Below are positions 9,001 through 12,964 of a stretch of DNA of 12,964 nucleotides, in pieces. Position numbers and translations under genes: made by a program. Origin of the DNA: CAYSCZ01 sp964429655. GTDB lineage: Bacteria; Bacteroidota; Bacteroidia; Cytophagales; Cyclobacteriaceae. Each line of letters starts with the position of its first letter. Positions within the stretch are counted from its first letter, which is position 1. The notes under the pieces are model-generated. The model ran no database searches. It was given only the letters and a program-made list of their open reading frames with translations, and was not told the origin of the DNA. The stretch is taken from positions 1 through 12,964 of the forward strand of contig CAYSCZ010000078.1 in assembly GCA_964429655.1 (NCBI GenBank), given 5' to 3'.

Positions 9001-9806
9001 ATGCTTCTTTGATCGAGTTGCAGTTATTGGTGGATAAATTTCACGAGATAGAGGATATAATCGAAAAACTTAGGAGTAAAAGCGATTTAGTTGGTAATGA
9101 CTTTATAAAGATTTTAATTGAAGTGAATGAAGTCAATATAATCGTGGAAAATATGAAGCGCATGCTATCAAGAATTAGCGATAAGTATGGCAAACTTTCT
9201 GCTGAGGAAATATCATCCTCTAATGATGTGTTCATCAACTTCCTGAATAAAGGATTGAATAAGTTAAGTTCAGAATTACATAAGGAGGTAGAACTTGAGT
9301 TTAAAGATCAGGGCATTTTAATTCCGGAGCGATATAAACTCACATTAAAAGATATTACCATTCAGCTGATGAGAAATTCGCTTACGCATGGTATTGAAAC
9401 ATCAAAAGAAAGAAAGGCTCATAGTAAACCTGAAAAAGCCAAAATTGATATAGAATTAGAGTATAAAGATGGCCACCAATTAGTTTTTAATTACAAAGAT
9501 GATGGGAAAGGTCTTGACCTTGAGAAGATTGTTCAAAGTGCTGTTCAGAAAGGGTTGATCACTAAGGAAGATGCTGTTATGATGAGTGATGAGGATAAAG
9601 CCAAACTGATATTTATGGATCAAATATCAACGGCTAATGGAGTTGATCAATATGCTGGTAGAGGTCAGGGCATGAGTATGGTCAACTACTATATCAACAG
9701 GTTTAAAGGAAGTTATAAATTAGACTTTGAGCCCGGAGAATATTTTAAAATTTCAATGATCTTGCCATTAGAATCTAAATCAATAATAGAAACCGCAGCG
9801 GTTTAA
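6006..9806 (+). CDS. Regulator-propeller sensor protein with HPt and CheA-type kinase domains
   Basis: This 1266-residue membrane sensor histidine kinase should read a periplasmic signal and phosphorylate a receiver. It starts with a signal peptide (to about Gly28; Met8 at 6027 is an equally good start). Residues ~35-630 carry propeller repeats (e.g. YIWAATDAGLVKFDG near 57-71, NRIWLASRNGLLVMN near 524-538, YVWVGSNEGIGI at 610-621), then a Y_Y_Y domain (~655-732) and one membrane helix (~741-759). Inside the cell come a coiled coil (~765-800), a PAS-like region (~795-925), an HPt domain (~950-1055) with phospho-acceptor His994 in IHNLKGNA, and a CheA-type ATPase (~1090-1257): N-box LMRNSLTHGIE (Asn1124), G1 DDGKG at 1165-1169, F-box-like KLIFMDQIST, and G2 AGRGQGM from 1217. 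No HisKA, no CheW-like P5, no P2 and no fused receiver or AraC domain is present. The CheY-like gene follows 45 bases later. The ligand is unknown. Confidence 0.9.
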   Translation: MNLLCNIMFRRLHVISFVLVCSALSSLGQLTRVEHYTAVDGLPNELVKAAAQDPSGYIWAATDAGLVKFDGHNFKVYGEEYFNTPYVKDLVNVDEGLIVSTDDGLYLVKPSVNEDQIEKLTPDSDEYIYLKLVYQDETDRIWTSNNQRVIKYENGSSKVYEFPDEDRSDDFKRSFAFFEDGYGNLYTTSFPGRIHIYNENEDQFQLLKLNEYFGSINHATKVRSGLVLVGSDAGLFEIYLDQLGDAKEVNKVSDVAVNYILIDTDRKVYLSQFGKGIYQYNLENNSRSLISSVNTSGYLSETVDGELLVGSDNGFYLIKDNSFTNLYPDQIDNYVQDISFEKGGRKFVTNGVAVYEIKGNGLSSSAELFYEFDGFEAYSLRITDNGIWVGGNAPEVKFINWNKRVETVDFSKYGTSVYYLGYDVYKNLWISLNGHQGIIQYSRREGTKVYGPEEGVNATASAIYTDESGKVLLGIPDKNSYLLEYQRGDDSFEDLSVDIAQFGIVEDEIGGSFRIEDLAIDDQNRIWLASRNGLLVMNADEDQYRRIDNGIYTNTTIKSLSINDQGQLWFGWSNGLSTLENDQVITYNERNGIPSKLLSFRSIRFDDKNYVWVGSNEGIGISTASRLKIPKTKTPFFNNLESSNTSLSLQLDELTLKTNDYLRLNFLSLEYPASIVDYQIKIDNINEAWRSPEEARVVSLSNLDPGDYRIAVRARKSPSALWSDPLYASLKVNSLWYNTWWGILSIALAAVGVVLGAVEYTRARYRKRNRELQKIVDERTVELKEEIAKVDYLNKQAETVFGNVKQGIFLLDQNYTISDLYSKATEEIFEKEKLGGINFVQLMRPRLVKRDLEALEMFMKNLFNPRIKEKKLKNLNPVEQVEMYDSSAGKVNIETKYIRINFSRIRDKDKIYNVLVNVTDETQTVLMQKKIDETEERNKKESEQLLSILRVEPEVLSEFLDKASESIKGISERYEKEKAQDFSSLISFTFNTIHNLKGNASLIELQLLVDKFHEIEDIIEKLRSKSDLVGNDFIKILIEVNEVNIIVENMKRMLSRISDKYGKLSAEEISSSNDVFINFLNKGLNKLSSELHKEVELEFKDQGILIPERYKLTLKDITIQLMRNSLTHGIETSKERKAHSKPEKAKIDIELEYKDGHQLVFNYKDDGKGLDLEKIVQSAVQKGLITKEDAVMMSDEDKAKLIFMDQISTANGVDQYAGRGQGMSMVNYYINRFKGSYKLDFEPGEYFKISMILPLESKSIIETAAV

Positions 9807-9851
9807 TTAGTGATTTTTGATAACTTACCAAAATATCCAAACAACAAGCAC

Positions 9852-10220
9852 ATGAAATTACTTATCGTTGACGATTCTTCTATAATGCGGCGAACTATTG
9901 AAAAACACATTAAGGAGTTAGGGGTGGAAGTTGTTGGCCAGGCTTCCAATGGGCAACAAGCCATTGAGTTGGTTCAGGAGAAAAAGCCAGATATAGTCAC
10001 ATTAGATGTTACCATGCCAGAGATGGATGGTATTACGTGCCTCGAAAAAATTATGGAAATCGCTCCAGACACCAATGTCATTCTTGTTACCGCTTTAAAC
10101 GACCGACTGACAGGATTGAAAGCTTTGGACATCGGAGCCGTAAATTATCTTAACAAGCCTGTCTCGCCAGAAGTGCTTAAAGAGGCACTTGATGATATTA
10201 TTGAGGAGGCCAAAAACTAA
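9852..10220 (+). CDS. Single-domain CheY-like response regulator
   Basis: This 122-residue protein is a receiver domain with no DNA-binding or enzymatic output. All active-site residues are present: Asp7-Asp8, phospho-acceptor Asp52 in TLDVTMPEMDG, Thr80 and Lys102 in NKP. I start at the ATG at 9852 because MKLLIVDD begins the first beta strand; the frame is open back to a GTG at 9810, adding 14 residues with no domain role. It follows the propeller kinase by 45 bases on the same strand and is very probably its phosphorylation partner, as CheY is for CheA. Its target is unknown: it may act by protein contact, pass phosphate to another HPt protein, or be a phosphate sink. It converges with the YeeE-type pair, with 20 bases between stops and no clear terminator hairpin. 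Confidence 0.93.
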   Translation: MKLLIVDDSSIMRRTIEKHIKELGVEVVGQASNGQQAIELVQEKKPDIVTLDVTMPEMDGITCLEKIMEIAPDTNVILVTALNDRLTGLKALDIGAVNYLNKPVSPEVLKEALDDIIEEAKN

Positions 10221-10240
10221 AAAAGCTTCAAGTACAGCAA

Positions 10241-10657
10241 TTAATGCGGTAAGTATTTTCTTAACATACCGTAAAATAGTGTCCCTAATACAGCACTGAA
10301 TATTACCAGGATAAATATGCTGTGGCCATTTCCAACCAGGGTATACATAGGACCCGGACAAGCACCGGTCAGTGCCCAGCCAAGGCCAAAAATTATTCCA
10401 CCAAATAAATATTTTTTTACACTGAACAATTTTGGCTCTAGTTCAATGGGTTTACCTTCAGTAGTCTTGAGCTTAAACTTCTTGATCAAAAAGGTGAAAA
10501 CAGATCCAAAGAACAAAGCACTCCCGATGATCCCATACATATGAAAAGAATGAAACCTGAACATTTCCTGTATTCTATACCAGGAAATCGCTTCTGACTT
10601 GGTCATCACAATACCAAAGAATACACCAACTAAAAGGTATTTGAAAAATTTAATCAT
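10241..10657 (-). CDS. YeeE/YedE-type membrane protein, DUF6691-like half (putative sulfur-compound permease)
   Basis: This 138-residue membrane protein is one half of a YeeE/YedE-type transporter; full-length family members import thiosulfate or related sulfur compounds through conserved cysteines. Four hydrophobic segments lie near residues 5-20, 38-58, 83-105 and 112-130. The key motif is GWALTGACPGP around Cys100, the characteristic Cys-containing loop of this half. The partner half is encoded 4 bases upstream on the same strand, so the two are translated together and probably assemble. In other Bacteroidota such pairs often sit near persulfide dioxygenase or rhodanese genes, but none is seen here. 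The substrate is inferred. Confidence 0.82.
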   Translation of the reverse strand: MIKFFKYLLVGVFFGIVMTKSEAISWYRIQEMFRFHSFHMYGIIGSALFFGSVFTFLIKKFKLKTTEGKPIELEPKLFSVKKYLFGGIIFGLGWALTGACPGPMYTLVGNGHSIFILVIFSAVLGTLFYGMLRKYLPH

Positions 10658-10661
10658 TGTT

Positions 10662-11219
10662 TCACAACATTAGTGGAAATAAAAGATGCGTCATCACTAA
10701 TCCACCCAGAAAAAAGCCAATAACCGCAATCAGGGAAGGTAGCTGGAAGTTGGATAGCCCGCTAATGGCGTGTCCTGATGTACATCCACCCGCCCAGCGG
10801 GTTCCAAAACCCACCAAAAATCCTCCGACAACGATCATTAAAAGTCCTCTTGTCGATAATAGATTTTGCCAATTGAATATCCCCAGGGGTACTAATTCCC
10901 CATCGAAATCAATTCCCAGGTTCGATAATTGCTCAATTGTATGGCTGGATAAATCCAGGGGTTCATCATTTGCAAGGAAATTCGTTGCAATGAACCCTCC
11001 GAGTATCGAACCGGTTATAAAAACCAGGTTCCATATTTGACTCTTCCAATCGTATTGAAAATATTTTATCATTTTACCGGCACCACCAATGGCGCACCAT
11101 GTTCTCAATGTAGAAGATACACCAAATTTTCCGCCCATCCATAGAAGGATAAGCATGATGCAGGCGATTAGGAATCCTGATATGTACCACGGCCACGGTT
11201 TACTGATGTATGCGATCAT
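10662..11219 (-). CDS. YeeE/YedE-type membrane protein, first half (putative thiosulfate/sulfur transport)
   Basis: This 185-residue membrane protein is the larger half of the split YeeE/YedE transporter. Hydrophobic segments lie near residues 11-29, 62-81, 124-142 and 160-182. The family signature GTRWAGGCTSGHAISG lies at about 139-154, with Cys146 as the likely sulfur-binding cysteine; further cysteines are Cys20 and Cys42. I start at the ATG at 11219; a TTG two codons upstream at 11225 is also possible but less likely. No Shine-Dalgarno site is seen. It is the first gene of the two-gene minus-strand operon, 4 bases ahead of the DUF6691-like partner, and diverges from the MFS sugar porter over about 150 bases. 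The split into two proteins is common in Bacteroidota and Proteobacteria. The exact sulfur species transported is not known. Confidence 0.85.
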   Translation of the reverse strand: MIAYISKPWPWYISGFLIACIMLILLWMGGKFGVSSTLRTWCAIGGAGKMIKYFQYDWKSQIWNLVFITGSILGGFIATNFLANDEPLDLSSHTIEQLSNLGIDFDGELVPLGIFNWQNLLSTRGLLMIVVGGFLVGFGTRWAGGCTSGHAISGLSNFQLPSLIAVIGFFLGGLVMTHLLFPLML

Positions 11220-11372
11220 TATCAATTTGTCTGGTGATGTTAACTGTTAGTTGATGTAAAGGTTAAAATATCCGAGTTTTTTGTCCTTGAAATGCTATTA
11301 TATGCCAATTCCAGCATTGTCTGACTCAATTAATTTATTGCTACATTAGGCAAATGAAATCATATCGCACCT
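11220..11372. promoter_or_regulatory. Divergent promoter region of YeeE-type pair and MFS transporter
   Basis: This 153-base gap separates two divergent genes and must hold both promoters. On the plus strand, TACATTAG at 11342-11349 resembles the Bacteroidota -7 box TAnnTTTG with two mismatches, and ATTG at 11316-11319 lies 22 bases before it, near the expected -33 spacing. This would give a very short leader for the MFS gene. The match is imperfect and tentative. Confidence 0.25.
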
Positions 11373-12698
11373 ATGTCGAAAGAAAGTAGAATATTCATTT
11401 GGTCCATCACTGTTGCTTTGGGCGGATTTTTATTTGGATTTGATACTGCGGTGATCTCCGGAGCCGAGCAGTCCATACAACAGGTATGGTCGTTGAGTGA
11501 TGTGGCGCATGGCCTGGCTGTGGCCATAGCTTTGTATGGTACAGTACTTGGGGCTATGCTTGGCGGTATCCCAGCAGATAAAATCGGCCGAAAAAAAACA
11601 TTATTCTGGGTTGCTGCCATATACCTGGTTTCAGCCGTGGGTTCGGCATTGGCCCCGGATCAATACACATTCATGTTTTTCAGGGTTATTGGCGGCATAG
11701 GTGTAGGCGCTTCCTCAGTGGTTGCCCCTATGTATATTTCAGAGATAGCTTCCTCAAAAAACAGAGGTAAGCTGGTGGCGTTGTTCCAATTTAATATAGT
11801 ACTTGGAATAGTCATCGCTTACATCTCTAATTACTTGCTGGAAGGCATAAGTGAAATCTCATGGCGATGGATGCTCGGTGTGGAGGCATTCCCTGCATTA
11901 GTTTTTCTTATTTCCATTAGGTTTGTTCCATTGAGTCCAAGGTGGTTGTTGGTGAAAAAACATGATGAGCAGGCTGCCAGGGAAGTCTTACATAAGATTG
12001 ACCCTGAGGTTGTGGAGGAGTCAATAAAATCCATAAATGAGTCGGCAAGTAAAAAATCGGATGATGCTTTTAAGTTGGTTCTGACCGGGAGATACAATCT
12101 CCCAATGCTTCTCACATTTTTTGTGGCATTCTTTAATCAAATGTCGGGGATAAATGCCATCATTTATTATGCCCCAAGAATATTACAAATGACCGGGGCT
12201 GGCATTTCCTCTGCTTTACTATCCACTGTGGGTATTGGATTGGTTAACCTTATTTTCACTATTGTTGGTATGATTCTCATTGACAGGTCCGGCAGAAAGA
12301 TGTTGATGTATATTGGTTCGGTAGGATTAATATCTGCTTTAGGCATGGTTTCTTATTCTTTTTATAATGAAGTGTTTCATTTGGTGCCATTTTATTTGTT
12401 TGGGTTTATTGGCTTCTTTGCTATGTCACAGGGAGCAGTGATCTGGGTATTTATTTCAGAGGTTTTTCCCAATGATGTCAGGGCTTTTGGACAGTCTTTG
12501 GGGGCTTTCACCCACTGGCTTATGGCAGCTATTGTGGCTAATGTTTTTCCTTTTTTTGTTAACATTTTTGAAGGGGGGCCAATATTTTTATTTTTCTCAT
12601 TGATGATGTTTTTGCAATTACTTTTTGTTGCTTTCCTTATGCCTGAAACCAAGGGATTTTCACTTGAAGAGTTAGGTAAGCGGTTCATGAAAAGATAA
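11373..12698 (+). CDS. MFS sugar porter (sugar:H+ symporter family)
   Basis: This 441-residue protein of the inner membrane, with about 12 membrane helices, should import a monosaccharide by proton symport. Sugar-porter signatures are all present: GFLFGFDTAVISGA near 18-31, DKIGRKK at 69-75, the long motif RVIGGIGVGASSVVAPMYIS at 104-123, PLSPRWLL at 187-193 (family PESPRWL), SGINAIIYYAP at 258-268, DRSGRK at 304-309 and PETKG at 424-428. The usual QQxSGIN reads NQMSGIN here (Asn255, Gln256), replacing the first of two glutamines that contact sugar in XylE/GLUT proteins. The length is slightly short but complete, with a cytoplasmic loop near 195-240. The unidentified secreted protein starts 44 bases downstream on the same strand and may be co-transcribed. 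The specific sugar cannot be told; glucose or another hexose would fit with the amylase nearby. Confidence 0.93.
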   Translation: MSKESRIFIWSITVALGGFLFGFDTAVISGAEQSIQQVWSLSDVAHGLAVAIALYGTVLGAMLGGIPADKIGRKKTLFWVAAIYLVSAVGSALAPDQYTFMFFRVIGGIGVGASSVVAPMYISEIASSKNRGKLVALFQFNIVLGIVIAYISNYLLEGISEISWRWMLGVEAFPALVFLISIRFVPLSPRWLLVKKHDEQAAREVLHKIDPEVVEESIKSINESASKKSDDAFKLVLTGRYNLPMLLTFFVAFFNQMSGINAIIYYAPRILQMTGAGISSALLSTVGIGLVNLIFTIVGMILIDRSGRKMLMYIGSVGLISALGMVSYSFYNEVFHLVPFYLFGFIGFFAMSQGAVIWVFISEVFPNDVRAFGQSLGAFTHWLMAAIVANVFPFFVNIFEGGPIFLFFSLMMFLQLLFVAFLMPETKGFSLEELGKRFMKR

Positions 12699-12742
12699 AT
12701 TTTGAGGTTTAAAAAAGTGTAAAATTTTTTTGATTTTATTCT

Positions 12743-12964
12743 ATGCGTAAAATTTTTCCGATCATCCCGGCGCTCTTCTTAACAAGTATTCTAATGGCGC
12801 AGAGTTCCAAGCTAAAAATCGGTGTGGAGTTTTCTTATGACAAAATCTTTGGTGATCGCCTGTTATTAACTGGGTTAGGCGACAAGGATTTATTCCTGTC
12901 GGGTAGTGATTTTAACCCAGATTTGTCATTGGAATTTTGTCATGAAGGGTTAAAGCCCAAAAAA
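12743..12964 (+). CDS. N-terminus of an unrecognised secreted protein, cut by the window edge
   Basis: An ATG at 12743 opens 74 codons that run to the last base with no stop. The first ~19 residues form a good signal peptide (MRKIFPIIPALFLTSILMAQ, likely cleavage before Gln20 or just after). The mature part, with alternating polar and hydrophobic residues (KLKIGVEFSYD), could begin a beta-rich or outer-membrane protein, but I recognise no family. It follows the MFS sugar porter by 44 bases on the same strand. The final 16 codons lie in the inverted repeat shared with the left end, so they may belong to a repeat or an assembly join rather than to this gene; the first ~58 codons are the safer part. 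Confidence 0.6.
   Translation, partial: MRKIFPIIPALFLTSILMAQSSKLKIGVEFSYDKIFGDRLLLTGLGDKDLFLSGSDFNPDLSLEFCHEGLKPKK
12917..12964. repeat. Right copy of the 48-base inverted repeat
   Basis: These bases are the exact reverse complement of 2-49. Here the copy is within the reading frame that starts at 12743 and would encode PDLSLEFCHEGLKPKK. The bases just inward (AAC here, AAT on the minus strand at the left) still resemble each other before similarity fades, so homology slightly exceeds the exact match. The window ends on the last base of the repeat. Confidence 0.9.

Noticed and set aside
9810..9851. A GTG start giving the receiver 14 more residues
   Set aside because: The receiver fold begins at MKLLIVDD; the extra residues match no known part of the domain and an ATG is available at the right place.
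10657..11040. A 127-codon plus-strand reading frame opposite the YeeE-type gene
   Set aside because: It mirrors a gene with clear membrane segments and signature motifs, and its proline- and serine-rich product looks like antisense translation.
12711..12731. A possible terminator after the MFS gene (A-run then T-run)
   Set aside because: Only an A6/T6 pairing with an AT-rich loop; too weak to support a call.
1..12964. The whole window as a transposon or linear element bounded by terminal inverted repeats
   Set aside because: No transposase, integrase or replication gene is present, the cargo includes central metabolism genes, and one repeat copy is inside an unfinished reading frame; a contig-end repeat is simpler.

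Overview
The window reads as chromosomal DNA of a member of the Bacteroidota, most likely a Cytophagales-type bacterium. The evidence is low-to-moderate GC, AT-rich intergenic spaces, few Shine-Dalgarno sites, signal peptides ending in -AQ or -GQ, a two-component regulator-propeller sensor kinase and a SusA-like amylase. This assignment is inference from gene content; there is no rRNA or other marker gene. No tRNA, rRNA, CRISPR array, transposase or phage gene was found.

Layout from left to right: (1) an SGNH/GDSL hydrolase on the minus strand; (2) a 339-base gap, then korA-korB on the plus strand, overlapping by 8 bases, encoding the two subunits of a 2-oxoacid (probably 2-oxoglutarate):ferredoxin oxidoreductase; (3) a secreted GH13 alpha-amylase on the minus strand, convergent with korB and separated by only 4 bases, with a perfect 12-bp-arm palindrome spanning both stop codons; (4) divergent from the amylase, a 1266-residue propeller sensor protein followed by a stand-alone CheY-like receiver; (5) a minus-strand pair of small YeeE/YedE-type membrane proteins, the two halves of a putative thiosulfate or sulfur-compound permease; (6) a plus-strand sugar-porter MFS transporter; (7) the first 74 codons of an unrecognised secreted protein running off the right edge.

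The most interesting unit is the sensor/receiver pair. A periplasmic beta-propeller plus Y_Y_Y sensor of the kind normally attached to HisKA or HTCS output is joined, through one membrane helix and a PAS-like region, to an HPt domain and a CheA-type ATPase, with no HisKA domain and no CheW-binding domain. Its partner is a receiver with no output domain, as in CheA/CheY. Its ligand and output are unknown. A secreted amylase diverges from it and a sugar permease lies downstream, so a link to sugar sensing is possible but unproven.

The two ends of the window carry the same 48-base sequence in inverted orientation. This may be a dispersed repeat at which an assembly broke, an assembly chimera, or a real inverted repeat. 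Sequence and gene calls at the extreme ends should be treated with caution.
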